From contig PFOK01000007.1 in the NCBI GenBank assembly GCA_002792495.1, positions 1-12,719 of the forward strand: DNA of 12,719 nucleotides. The letters are read 5' to 3'. Origin of the DNA: Candidatus Peregrinibacteria bacterium CG_4_10_14_0_2_um_filter_43_11 (GTDB taxonomy: Bacteria; Patescibacteriota; Gracilibacteria; UM-FILTER-43-11). Of the stretch, positions 6,067 through 12,719 are shown piece after piece. Under the pieces are notes generated by a model that saw only the letters and a list, made by a program, of their open reading frames with translations, ran no database searches and was not told the origin of the DNA. The translations under genes and the position numbers were made by a program. Every line of letters begins with the position of its first letter. Within the stretch, counting starts at the first letter, position 1.

Positions 6067-8124
6067 TCAACCTTCTTTTTCCCCTAAAATTGATAATAAC
6101 GATGGGTATTCCTTTAAATCCGGTGATATTTCGACCAAATGCTCAGCCGCCTTACGAATACGCGAGACCAGAACACCATTGCTTAGACTGGCGATTTTAA
6201 GATCGGGTAAGCCGGATTGACGAATGCCATACACTTCGCCGGGACCCCTTAGTTTCATGTCAATTTCCGCCAATTTAAACCCGTCACTGTGATCGACCAT
6301 TGCCTTGAGCCGTGTAAAAGTCGCCTGGGAATCGGAATCGGTATACAAAAAACAATAGGACTTTTCGCTCCCGCGCCCCACGCGTCCACGGAATTGATGA
6401 AGCTGGGAAAGGCCAAAGCGATCTGCCCCCTCAATGAGCATGATCGTGGCATTGGGGACGTCGATCCCCACTTCGATCACGGAAGTGGAGATGAGAAGAT
6501 CGATTTTTTTGCCTTTAAAATCACGCATGATTTGCTCTTTTTCTTCGGGTTTTAATTTTCCGTGCAACATTTCGACACTAAAATCCTTGAATAGCACCTT
6601 GAGTTTTTGATATTCGGCTTTAACGGACTTGAATTCCAAAACATCCGATTCATCGATCAGCGGACAAATCACATAAACCTGCTGACCTTGTTTTATTTTC
6701 TCCTCCGCAAAACGGTAAACGGTCTGGCGGTGTTCCGGAGGGACGATTTTGGTTTCGATGGGCTGACGTCCGGGAGGCATTTCGTTTAAAACCGATAAAT
6801 CCTGATCGCCATACGCGACGATGGCGAGCGTGCGCGGAATGGGGGTGGCAGTCATGGTGAGAACATGCGGACTGCCCTGACGAACCAAAAGCTCACGTTG
6901 TTTCACGCCAAAACGGTGTTGCTCATCGATCACCACCAAGCCCAACTTGTAAAATTTGACCGCCTCCTGGACCAACGCGTGTGTGCCTATGATGATATCG
7001 ATTTGGCCGTTGGCAATAGCGTTCTGCACTTTTTTCTTTTCTCCGGTTTTGAGAGATCCTGTTAATAATTCGACAGTGATCGGTTTTTCGGAGGGGTATT
7101 TTTTTCCGAAAATATCCATGAATTTACGAACGGAGATGAGGTGTTGCTGAGCCAGAACGGAGGTGGGAGCCATCACCGCGACCTGATACCCCTGTTTGAC
7201 GGCGTGAAGAATCGCCATGACCGCCACGAGGGTTTTTCCGGATCCCACATCCCCTTCCAGAAGGCGCATCATGGGATAGGGTTGTTCCATGTCTCGCAGG
7301 ATTTCAAAAATGGCGACCTTTTGCGCGCCCGTGGGAACAAAAGGCAATGTGGAAAAAAACTGTTTGACGAGATCGACATTCATGGAAATCATTTCAATCG
7401 CACCCCACTCGGGACGACTCTTTTTCCATTCCGCCTTGGTTTTTACCGCACGAAGCTGAAGCAGAAAAAGCTCTTCATAGGCCAATCGGTCGCGGGCACG
7501 TTCCAGTGTTTTTTGGGAAGTGGGAAAGTGGATTTCGCGTACCGCTTCGGATTTGGGGGCGAGCTTTTCTTCTTTGACAATCTCCTCGGGTAAAAACTCC
7601 TCGAATTCTTTGGCGAGATAAAGGAGGGGGTTGATTTTTTCCCGCAACCATTTGGACGTGATCACATCGTGCTGCGGATAAACCGGAACCATACCGGCGG
7701 TGTGAACCTGCACGGCTTTGGAGAGCTCTACTTCCGGGCTTTGAATGGTGAACCGACCGTATTTGTATTCCACTTTTCCCGCCAAAGTGACTTCGGTTTC
7801 CATGGGTAACGTGCGAAGCAGGTAAGGCTGATTGAACCAAACCACCTCCGCCTGATTGCCGACCGCATCGTAAAAAAGCGCTTTGATGAGACTGAATCCT
7901 TTTCGTTTGGTCGGCAAACGTTTGATGCCGTGAAGACAGCCTTTTAGGGTGACGATTTCGCCCTGTTTTACCTCGTGCAACGGTTTAACGACGGAAAGGT
8001 CTTCGTACGTACGCGGAAAATAAAGGAGCAGGTCTTCCACGGTAATCAGTTCCATTTCCCGAAGAGCGGCAATGTATTCCCGCTTGGTGCTGAGCGCTTC
8101 GCTTAATGGAGTTGAAAGATGCAT
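6067..8124 (-). CDS. recG: ATP-dependent DNA helicase RecG
   Basis: A 685-residue superfamily 2 helicase that remodels stalled replication forks and Holliday junctions. The N-terminal part carries the fold seen in RecG (EDLLLYFPRTYEDL at 30-43), then an OB-like wedge domain at about 50-150 that grips the junction. Helicase motifs follow in order: Walker A GDVGSGKT (291-298), DEQH box (400-403) in DEQHRFG, TATPIPRT (425-432), TSVIEVGIDVPNA (547-559), QFRGRVGRG (577-585) and RGPGE with the RQSG segment (626-638). Length is close to the usual 690. ATG 8124 gives the normal N-terminus, and a TAA in the same frame just beyond the ATTTGGGGG repeats excludes a longer start. No Shine-Dalgarno site is present; the leader consists of the C-rich side of the repeat. 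Complete and apparently functional. Confidence 0.97.
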   Translation of the reverse strand: MHLSTPLSEALSTKREYIAALREMELITVEDLLLYFPRTYEDLSVVKPLHEVKQGEIVTLKGCLHGIKRLPTKRKGFSLIKALFYDAVGNQAEVVWFNQPYLLRTLPMETEVTLAGKVEYKYGRFTIQSPEVELSKAVQVHTAGMVPVYPQHDVITSKWLREKINPLLYLAKEFEEFLPEEIVKEEKLAPKSEAVREIHFPTSQKTLERARDRLAYEELFLLQLRAVKTKAEWKKSRPEWGAIEMISMNVDLVKQFFSTLPFVPTGAQKVAIFEILRDMEQPYPMMRLLEGDVGSGKTLVAVMAILHAVKQGYQVAVMAPTSVLAQQHLISVRKFMDIFGKKYPSEKPITVELLTGSLKTGEKKKVQNAIANGQIDIIIGTHALVQEAVKFYKLGLVVIDEQHRFGVKQRELLVRQGSPHVLTMTATPIPRTLAIVAYGDQDLSVLNEMPPGRQPIETKIVPPEHRQTVYRFAEEKIKQGQQVYVICPLIDESDVLEFKSVKAEYQKLKVLFKDFSVEMLHGKLKPEEKEQIMRDFKGKKIDLLISTSVIEVGIDVPNATIMLIEGADRFGLSQLHQFRGRVGRGSEKSYCFLYTDSDSQATFTRLKAMVDHSDGFKLAEIDMKLRGPGEVYGIRQSGLPDLKIASLSNGVLVSRIRKAAEHLVEISPDLKEYPSLLSILGEKEG

Positions 8125-8176
8125 TTGGGGGATTTGGGGGATTTGGGGGATTTGGGGGATTTGGGGGATTTGGGGG
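8123..8176. repeat. Six tandem copies of ATTTGGGGG at the recG start
   Basis: Six exact 9-base units, the first overlapping the recG start codon (8122-8124). The plus strand carries six runs of five G separated by ATTT, a textbook G-quadruplex pattern. The recG mRNA would carry the CCCCCAAAT complement. Confidence 0.98.
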
Positions 8177-8177
8177 A

Positions 8178-8183
8178 TTTATA
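8178..8183 (-). promoter_or_regulatory. Candidate -10 box of recG next to the repeat
   Basis: On the minus strand, TATAAA immediately precedes the repeat tract, so transcription would start near 8171, inside the repeats, leaving a leader of about 47 bases. The only possible -35 is TTACGT, 18 bases upstream, inside the palindrome. Confidence 0.35.
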
Positions 8184-8193
8184 CCCAACCATT

Positions 8194-8225
8194 TTGTAGA
8201 GACGTAAAATTTTACGTCTCTACAA
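8194..8225. repeat. Perfect 32-bp palindrome
   Basis: TTGTAGAGACGTAAAA is followed directly by its exact reverse complement. Similar GTAGAGACG...CGTCTCTAC palindromes are dispersed in several unrelated bacterial groups, from my recollection of genome sequences. It lies between the transporter stop and the recG promoter. It has no T run, so a terminator role is doubtful. Confidence 0.97.
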
Positions 8226-8258
8226 GGGAAACATCCCACAAATCTGACAGTTCTCAAA

Positions 8259-8990
8259 TTAGGCAACCATTCCTCTTAATAAAAACCCGACCGAATAGGC
8301 AATGGAGGCGGCGATTCCTCCAAAAAAAACGGTTTCAAAGCCCGCAGCGAACCAACGCTTCATGACAAAAAGGGATTTGATGGTGCCAACAATGAACAAA
8401 GCAATCGCCGTGGTAAAACACGTGATGAGGAAAATCATATCCTGACTAACGGAGAAAAATGACTGAAAAGTATAGCCGGCTAAGGGGATAAAACCGATCG
8501 CCAAAAAGGCGGTAAAGGTCGCAAACGCACCCTTTAGGGGATTGATGTTCTCGTGCGTCATGTTGAATTCATTGCGCATCATGATATCTACCCAACCTTC
8601 CGGATTAGCGATAATCTGATCCGTTGCCTGATCCAGTATTTCTCCATGAATTCCATATCCCCTTAAGATGTCTTCAACCTCTCCCCGTTCGTGGTGAAAC
8701 TTGGTCTCAAGGTGTTTGAATTCGATTTGTCGTATTTTTTCAAATTCTTCTAATAAAGCTTTATCACTCAGGTACTTTCCTGTCGCCATGGAGAATCCAT
8801 CCGCGAATAAATTGGCAAAACCAAGGATCAAAATAATGGAGATGGGTAACGCGGCGCCCTGTACGCCGGCAATGACCGCAAAGGTTGTTACTGAACCATC
8901 GATTCCTCCATACACAAAATCGGACAGCCAGTTGTAGCGTTGTGGCAGTGTCATATTAGGGTGTTCGTCCACATCAATATCAAATAACAT
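8259..8990 (-). CDS. VIT1/CCC1-family iron/manganese transporter
   Basis: A 243-residue integral membrane protein resembling the vacuolar iron transporter family, which moves Fe2+ or Mn2+ out of the cytoplasm by proton exchange. The conserved first helix DFVYGGIDGSVTTFAVIAG (24-42) and second helix (47-67, with NLFADGFSMATGKYLS) are typical. An acidic, histidine-containing cytoplasmic insertion at about 77-148 (EFEKIRQIEFKHLETKFHHERGEVED is its core) corresponds to the metal-binding domain between helices 2 and 3. Three more helices lie at about 153-173, 183-205 and 217-239, giving the expected five. Start ATG 8990; a second ATG at residue 13 is possible. No iron regulator is nearby. A likely role is metal detoxification, given that bacteria have no vacuole. 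Confident on family, not on metal. Confidence 0.93.
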   Translation of the reverse strand: MLFDIDVDEHPNMTLPQRYNWLSDFVYGGIDGSVTTFAVIAGVQGAALPISIILILGFANLFADGFSMATGKYLSDKALLEEFEKIRQIEFKHLETKFHHERGEVEDILRGYGIHGEILDQATDQIIANPEGWVDIMMRNEFNMTHENINPLKGAFATFTAFLAIGFIPLAGYTFQSFFSVSQDMIFLITCFTTAIALFIVGTIKSLFVMKRWFAAGFETVFFGGIAASIAYSVGFLLRGMVA

Positions 8991-9018
8991 ATAGGTTCGA
9001 GATTAAATTTGTATTATG

Positions 9019-9024
9019 ATTATA
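9019..9024 (-). promoter_or_regulatory. -10 box TATAAT upstream of the VIT1-like gene
   Basis: A perfect minus-strand TATAAT lies 28 bases before ATG 8990, in the 44-bp gap shared with the divergent gene at 9035. The only -35 candidate, TTGCGT, is 19 bases away. Confidence 0.4.
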
Positions 9025-9034
9025 GCGTAAACTC

Positions 9035-9262
9035 ATGCTTATGACGCAATTATTTATCGTCAGTTATGTTTCCCTCTTGGTTCTCGGACTTCTTCTCGTA
9101 TTTTTTTATTCCAGGCAGGGGGAAAAGCTAATTTTTTGCAAGTTATTGGATTTTAAAAAACCCCATTTCCCCCTGGCTGTACGTATTTACGCATGGATAA
9201 TGCTGGGATGGATTGTCATCTTGTGCGTCTATTTTTTGTGGAGATTGTGGGAATTTCTGTAA
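9035..9262 (+). CDS. Small two-helix membrane protein, unknown function
   Basis: A 75-residue protein with hydrophobic helices at about 5-25 and 48-70, joined by a basic loop (SRQGEKL...DFKKPHF), which by the positive-inside rule puts the loop in the cytoplasm. The C-terminus is rich in Trp (WRLWEFL). I do not recognise a family. Two ATGs, 9035 and 9041, could start it; neither has a Shine-Dalgarno site. It is not overlapped by any other plausible gene, it is divergent from the transporter, and a terminator-like hairpin follows. These points favour a real gene, although protein evidence is lacking. Confidence 0.6.
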   Translation: MLMTQLFIVSYVSLLVLGLLLVFFYSRQGEKLIFCKLLDFKKPHFPLAVRIYAWIMLGWIVILCVYFLWRLWEFL

Positions 9263-9275
9263 GTGTCTTTGTTGA

Positions 9276-9299
9276 GGGATTTGATCCCCGAGATTTTTT
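9276..9299 (+). terminator. Terminator-like hairpin after the small membrane protein
   Basis: GGGAT-TTG-ATCCC (9276-9288) is followed by CGAGA and six T (9294-9299). The stem is only 5 bp and the T run is offset by 5 bases. Confidence 0.4.
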
Positions 9300-9300
9300 G

Positions 9301-11220
9301 TTAAATCACCGATAAAATCGCCTTCTTTAAATCTTCGTCCCCAATGCCGGCCGCGTTGTAGAGTTCATCCGATTCGCCGGAAAGTTGATATTCCCGAACG
9401 GCGAGGTTATTGATCACAAGTGATAAACCCTCCTGCGCGATCATGCTGTTGATTTGAGACGCCAAACCACTGTAAGGATTGTGGTCTTCGATGGTGATAA
9501 GTTTGCCGGTTTTTTGAAGCGACGGAAGAAGAGAATCAGTATCGATTTGTTTGAGAGAGCTCACCACAAAAAGATCGACGGATGCCTTATTTTTGAGTTG
9601 CTCGACGACCTCTGTCGCAATAGTGACCATAGAACCACTTGCCACAACCGTGACCTGCTCTCCGGAGCGAAGATGATCGGCCACGCCATATTCAAACTGA
9701 TAGCTGGCGTCGTAAAACGGAGTGCCATCTTCTTTTAAAATCACAGGGAATTTGTGTCGCCCCATGCGCACGTAGAAATTGCCGTAATGAGAAGCGATGT
9801 AACGGATGATGTGATCGGTGTGGTTGGCGTCCGCGGGCTCGAGAACAAAGGTGTTGAAGAAACCGAGGAAGGAACCCATGTCGTCGATGGCCTGATGCGT
9901 GGGACCGTCCTGACCGACCGAAAGACCGCAATGTGTGGCGACCATTTTAACATTGGTTTGATTGATATCGTTCACACGCGCCTGATCTTTGGGACGACTG
10001 GTTAAAAACGCGCCAAATGTGGAACAGAAAGGAATAAAACCCTTTAAGCTCAGACCGCCTGAACAACTGACCATGTGCTGTTCGGCGATACCGACGTCGA
10101 TATGGCGTTCCGGAAATTCTTTTTTTAAAATATCGGTTTTAACCGAACCGGCCAGATCGGCTGTGAGCGCGATGACGTTCGGATTGAGTTCCGCAAGATC
10201 GCGCAAAGCGTTTCCGTACGCGGAACGGCAATCGGCTTTGGTTCCGGCTTCGAGAATTCGTGGAGTTCCCGCTTTTATGTCTTTCATCAGCGAGAGTGGT
10301 TCTGTGAATACCGGCTTTTGCGGATGCCATTTGACCTGTGTCCGAAAAGCAGTGAGTAATGATTCTTCATCATCGCTCAATTTCAGTTCGCCAGCTAACA
10401 CTGCCGTGGCTTGTTCAGGTTTGGGTGGAATTCCATGCCAAGTGGACTTATGAGCTTCTCCGTCCGGTTCCATAAAACTCACGCCTTTTCCCATGATGGT
10501 GTGGGCGATAATGACCGTAGGACGATCGGATGTGTGGCTTTTTCCCAGCGCCTCCCATAACGTCTGATAATTATGCCCATCACATTCGATGATGTTCCAA
10601 TGGGCGGATTCGAAAACTTTAGGAAGGTCGATTGGCATCACTTCTTTTAGGCTGGCCGTGAGCTGAACGGCGTTATAGTCGACGAATAAAGTGTGATTGT
10701 TGAGCTTGTATTTGTTCGCAAAATGCATCATTTCATAGACCTGCCCTTCGTCGCATTCTCCATCGCCGACCAAGCCGAAAACATGACGATCGGTTTTTTG
10801 CATTTTTTCCGCCATCGCGAATGCCGAAGACACCGAAACACCAACGCCAAGAGGCCCTGTACCGTAGGTAATGCCGGGAACATGGCGAGTGATATGCCCC
10901 TCGTATATACTGCCCATTTTACGGAACCCCTGAATCACTTCATCCCGCGGGATGTACCCCATTTCGGCCAAAACGGAATAGACCGCCGGAGACACGTGGC
11001 CATTGCTGACCACCACATCTTCACCGGTTTGGCTGACGATGAACGCGTAAAGGAGAGAAAGGTAGTCGATGACCGAGCAGGAACCCCCGGGATGACCGGA
11101 TTGCGCGTTAGCTGTCATCGCGACAATGGAATTTCGGCAACGTTTACTAAGCACCGCGAGAAAATCGAGATGCTCTTGGGTGAGGGACTGACCAATGGTA
11201 GGGATGGATGTAAATGACAT
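9301..11220 (-). CDS. tkt: Transketolase
   Basis: A 639-residue thiamine-diphosphate enzyme moving two-carbon units between sugar phosphates in the non-oxidative pentose phosphate pathway. Both halves, which are separate genes in many archaea, are fused here. N-terminal half: AQSGHPGG (39-46), NGH (73-75), the TPP/Mg motif GDGECDEGQ (152-160) with its partner Asn183 in DYNAVQ, and WHG with His262. C-terminal half: IDVGIAEQHM (374-383) with the catalytic Glu380, FGAFLTSRPKDQ, the DGPTHQ loop (438-443) and MGRHK (486-490). The final about 110 residues form the C-terminal domain. It is slightly shorter than the 660-residue E. coli enzyme. Start ATG 11220 has no Shine-Dalgarno site but follows a TATAAT closely. 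DXP synthase is an alternative excluded by the transketolase-type residues. No other pentose phosphate gene is in the window. Confidence 0.96.
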   Translation of the reverse strand: MSFTSIPTIGQSLTQEHLDFLAVLSKRCRNSIVAMTANAQSGHPGGSCSVIDYLSLLYAFIVSQTGEDVVVSNGHVSPAVYSVLAEMGYIPRDEVIQGFRKMGSIYEGHITRHVPGITYGTGPLGVGVSVSSAFAMAEKMQKTDRHVFGLVGDGECDEGQVYEMMHFANKYKLNNHTLFVDYNAVQLTASLKEVMPIDLPKVFESAHWNIIECDGHNYQTLWEALGKSHTSDRPTVIIAHTIMGKGVSFMEPDGEAHKSTWHGIPPKPEQATAVLAGELKLSDDEESLLTAFRTQVKWHPQKPVFTEPLSLMKDIKAGTPRILEAGTKADCRSAYGNALRDLAELNPNVIALTADLAGSVKTDILKKEFPERHIDVGIAEQHMVSCSGGLSLKGFIPFCSTFGAFLTSRPKDQARVNDINQTNVKMVATHCGLSVGQDGPTHQAIDDMGSFLGFFNTFVLEPADANHTDHIIRYIASHYGNFYVRMGRHKFPVILKEDGTPFYDASYQFEYGVADHLRSGEQVTVVASGSMVTIATEVVEQLKNKASVDLFVVSSLKQIDTDSLLPSLQKTGKLITIEDHNPYSGLASQINSMIAQEGLSLVINNLAVREYQLSGESDELYNAAGIGDEDLKKAILSVI

Positions 11221-11226
11221 AGTATG

Positions 11227-11286
11227 ATTACGAATTATAAATTACGAATTGTGAGCTAAGGGCTTCCCTTCTGGAAATTACGAATT
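11227..11286. repeat. Three direct copies of ATTACGAATT
   Basis: Exact copies lie at 11227-11236, 11241-11250 and 11277-11286, filling the short gap between the FMN reductase stop and the transketolase start. The third copy supplies the stop codon of the reductase gene. Confidence 0.85.
11234..11239 (-). promoter_or_regulatory. -10 box TATAAT of the transketolase gene
   Basis: A perfect minus-strand TATAAT lies 13 bases before ATG 11220, predicting a leader of about 7 bases. It is embedded in the ATTACGAATT repeats. No convincing -35 box was found. Confidence 0.5.
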
Positions 11287-11883
11287 CATCAGCACTTTAC
11301 CAAACCGAACGCCTTCACGGTAGGCTTTTTTGAGGAGGTTGGGGCGATCCTTTACTACATTCTGCGAGCCATTTCCACAATGATGAGCCTTGAGAAGGCC
11401 TCGATTTTTTGCGCCGAAATACCACATCGTCCGTTTGAGCTGAAGATAGGCAATACGATCGACTATCCACGCAAACCACTGCGCTCCTGTTGTCATGATA
11501 TAAAAACAATTCAGATGATTGAGAGATCCGGTTTTTCGGACATCCCCCTCTTTTTTGTAAACCAGTGCAAAATAGCTCATGCGATCCAGAAGATTTTTGA
11601 GGACGGCGGGAATGGAGAAATTCCAGACAGGAGCCGCAATAACAAGACCGTCCGCGCCCATGATCAGCTTTTCCATTGTTCTGACATCTTTATTCCCGGA
11701 TTCATCCGGCGGTTCCGCCCTGCGATTGCCGTAATTAAAATAAGACAGGCTGAGATCATAAAGGAAAACCCGTTCCACTCTGACTCCGGCAAATTCCGCC
11801 CCTTCGCAAAAATGCTCCAGCAAAACGGCTGAATTGCTGTCTTTATTCGGCGCGGAAGAAATAGCGAGTAAAACTTTCTTCAT
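11278..11883 (-). CDS. Flavodoxin-fold NAD(P)H-dependent FMN reductase / quinone oxidoreductase
   Basis: A 201-residue protein of the flavodoxin-like NADPH-dependent FMN reductase group (Flavodoxin_2/FMN_red type). It starts with the beta strand KKVLLAISSAP and a Ser/Asn-rich phosphate loop (NKDSNSA, 13-19). It carries the flavin-contacting segment APVWNFSIPAVLKNLLDRM (84-102), in which PxWNFSIPA is typical of azoreductase and NQO-like proteins. A small module with Cys126 and TTGAQ (131-135) follows. Expected role is two-electron reduction of quinones or azo/nitro compounds. I start at ATG 11883 rather than the in-frame ATG 11931, because a TATAAT lies between them (11905-11910) and the extra 16 residues would precede the conserved first strand. 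With the nitroreductase, this is the second flavin reductase in the window. Confidence 0.87.
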   Translation of the reverse strand: MKKVLLAISSAPNKDSNSAVLLEHFCEGAEFAGVRVERVFLYDLSLSYFNYGNRRAEPPDESGNKDVRTMEKLIMGADGLVIAAPVWNFSIPAVLKNLLDRMSYFALVYKKEGDVRKTGSLNHLNCFYIMTTGAQWFAWIVDRIAYLQLKRTMWYFGAKNRGLLKAHHCGNGSQNVVKDRPNLLKKAYREGVRFGKVLMNS

Positions 11884-11904
11884 GATTTTTATTTTAAATG
11901 AAGT

Positions 11905-11910
11905 ATTATA
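11905..11910 (-). promoter_or_regulatory. -10 box TATAAT of the FMN reductase gene
   Basis: A perfect minus-strand TATAAT lies 21 bases before ATG 11883, giving a leader of about 15 bases. It lies inside the longer alternative reading frame and so argues against the ATG at 11931. Confidence 0.5.
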
Positions 11911-12015
11911 AAACCAAGTGTAGTTTAACATACAACGATTTAAATTGACCTCATTCTTCTAAACAAATTCCAACGGTGAATGATCGCGGTTTTATAATTC
12001 TAATTTTCACGTTTA

Positions 12016-12465
12016 TTATTTCTCGCAATCCCCCAATGAGACTTTGATCGGGTTGATCCCCGGGTCCTTTGTTATAAATTTAATCCCTCCATTATTACAA
12101 TTCACTTCAATCTGCCCAACCCCATTTTTTGTATGAACCATGCAAACCACAGAAGCCGCCTCTTCAATAGGATTTTCAAAATCTATATTGTCTGCCTCCA
12201 ATCCCATCCACTGACTGAGTCTAATATCCGGATCCGACCAAAAATAAGGATGACTTCTTAGATTCCGTGGTGCTCCAGCATCCCCCCATCCTGCCATATG
12301 ACATAGCCGGTCTAAAACAGCCTCCGCGTCCTCCTGAACTTCGGGTTGTGCGGAAGGCTTTTTGTCACAACCTCCCAGTGCTAAAACAGCCAATATCAAA
12401 ATACGACTCAGAAAAAATCGAGGCACAGAAGAAGAAGGCGATGGCAAGGAGGAGGGTTTATTCAT
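12016..12465 (-). CDS. Putative lipoprotein, unknown function
   Basis: A 149-residue protein with a type II signal peptide: basic residues (R16, R21), hydrophobic stretch ILILAVLAL (22-30) and lipobox LGGC with Cys33 as the lipid anchor. Mature residues after a charged linker include four further cysteines (55, 108, 123, 147), enough for two disulfide bonds outside the membrane. The mature domain has no motif I can name. It starts 8 bases from the stop codon of a coding remnant (12471-12644) that looks like the tail of a related gene: both end with VC, a spacer of about 40 residues, then C[EK]K. No Shine-Dalgarno site is visible. Confidence is high that it is a lipoprotein and nil on role. 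Confidence 0.8.
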   Translation of the reverse strand: MNKPSSLPSPSSSVPRFFLSRILILAVLALGGCDKKPSAQPEVQEDAEAVLDRLCHMAGWGDAGAPRNLRSHPYFWSDPDIRLSQWMGLEADNIDFENPIEEAASVVCMVHTKNGVGQIEVNCNNGGIKFITKDPGINPIKVSLGDCEK

Positions 12466-12470
12466 GAGTC

Positions 12471-12644
12471 TTACTTTTTACAATAGCCCGGAGAACCAAC
12501 GGCAACGTCTCTTTCTTTTAGAAAGATTGTTCCCTGTGCTGACGGATCCACAGAATCACTAGCCTGTTCCACAAAAAAGGTAATATCCTGACGAGGTTCA
12601 TCTGCTTTTAGTTCGCATACGTGTGCCGGACCACCTATGTAATA
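12471..12644 (-). pseudogene. Truncated paralogue of the adjacent lipoprotein (C-terminal remnant)
   Basis: A 57-codon minus-strand frame with protein-like composition has no usable start. Translation begins YYIGGPAHVCELKADEP, continues through ITFFVEQ and GTIFLKERDVAVG, and ends PGYCKK then TAA at 12471-12473. A TAG (12645-12647) precedes it in frame. Its tail parallels the neighbouring lipoprotein: VC, then 45 residues, then C-KK, against VC, 39 residues, then C-EK; both have an I/V-rich middle. The likely explanation is a tandem duplicate whose 5' part was lost or interrupted. The frame beyond the TAG remains open to the window edge, so a nonsense mutation in a longer gene is the alternative. 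The plus-strand promoter at 12650-12678 now occupies that position. Confidence 0.6.
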
Positions 12645-12649
12645 CTAAT

Positions 12650-12678
12650 TTGCAATAGAAATCATACACGTGTAGAAT
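12650..12678 (+). promoter_or_regulatory. Promoter TTGCAA-17-TAGAAT
   Basis: -35 TTGCAA (12650-12655) and -10 TAGAAT (12673-12678) are separated by exactly 17 bases. The predicted transcription start is 12684 or 12685, coinciding with ATG 12685, so the mRNA would be leaderless. Confidence 0.65.
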
Positions 12679-12684
12679 GAGGGC

Positions 12685-12719
12685 ATGAATAAAAATGCCT
12701 TTGGAACAAAAACACAGAC
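12685..12719 (+). CDS. Start of a plus-strand gene, cut by the window edge
   Basis: ATG at 12685 begins a frame with no stop in the remaining 35 bases (MNKNAFGTKTQ, then incomplete). It is supported by the well-spaced promoter whose predicted start site falls on the ATG. GAGGG directly abuts the ATG and is too close to act as a Shine-Dalgarno site. Too little is visible for any function. Confidence 0.45.
   Translation, partial: MNKNAFGTKTQ

Noticed and set aside
8123..8176. CRISPR-like array.
   Set aside because: The units are 9 bases with no spacers and there are no cas genes; it is a simple tandem repeat.
8072..8365. Plus-strand frame with repeated Ile-Trp-Gly and its minus-strand counterpart (7985-8266) with repeated Asn-Pro-Pro.
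   Set aside because: Both are translations of the 9-base repeat and the palindrome, overlap recG and the transporter, and have no independent start signals.
9989..10453. 154-codon plus-strand frame inside transketolase, and similar long antisense frames within pyrE (3933-4433), recG and transketolase.
   Set aside because: They are antisense to strongly conserved genes and show no protein-family features.

Overview
The window looks like a chromosomal segment of a small-genome bacterium, most likely a Patescibacteria (Candidate Phyla Radiation) member. This is inferred from the character of several proteins, from very short mRNA leaders without Shine-Dalgarno sites, and from AT-rich intergenic repeats. 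It is not proven. Stop codons of the confident genes are TAA (ten) and TGA (three), so the genetic code is not the UGA-glycine code of Gracilibacteria/Absconditabacteria. Identifications rest on motifs read by eye; no database search was possible.

Layout. 1-240: C-terminal end of an IS630-family transposase. 411-484: tRNA-Trp(CCA) with encoded CCA, followed by a bidirectional terminator. 555-2801 (minus): a three-gene block of an ECF sigma factor, a three-helix membrane protein with an extracytoplasmic beta-rich domain, and a secreted repeat protein with an internal 150-bp duplication. This is the best candidate for an undescribed signalling system. 2837-3778 (minus): an NSUN3/NSUN4-like RNA cytosine-5 methyltransferase. 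It is divergent from pyrE (3798-4430), whose product resembles the OPRT domain of eukaryotic UMP synthase. 4490-5074: nitroreductase-family flavoprotein.

5075-6066 has no conventional gene. It holds hairpins and short inverted repeats, and a minus-strand promoter-to-terminator unit (about 5754 to 5290) that is either a structured RNA or a small gene interrupted by one TAG. 6067-8124 (minus): recG, whose start codon directly abuts six copies of ATTTGGGGG, followed by a perfect 32-bp palindrome. 8259-8990 (minus): VIT1/CCC1-type metal transporter. 9035-9262: small two-helix membrane protein. 9301-11220 (minus): full-length transketolase. 11278-11883 (minus): flavodoxin-fold FMN reductase. 12016-12465 (minus): lipoprotein, preceded by an uncatalogued coding remnant (12471-12644) that looks like the tail of a paralogue. 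A good -35/-10 pair at the right edge places the start of a new plus-strand gene at 12685 with essentially no leader.

Functionally, most genes are independent housekeeping units: pyrimidine synthesis or salvage, pentose phosphate metabolism, DNA repair, RNA modification and flavin redox. The sigma block is the one obvious multi-gene system: a membrane sensor could hold the sigma factor, and the secreted protein may be its sensing partner or output.
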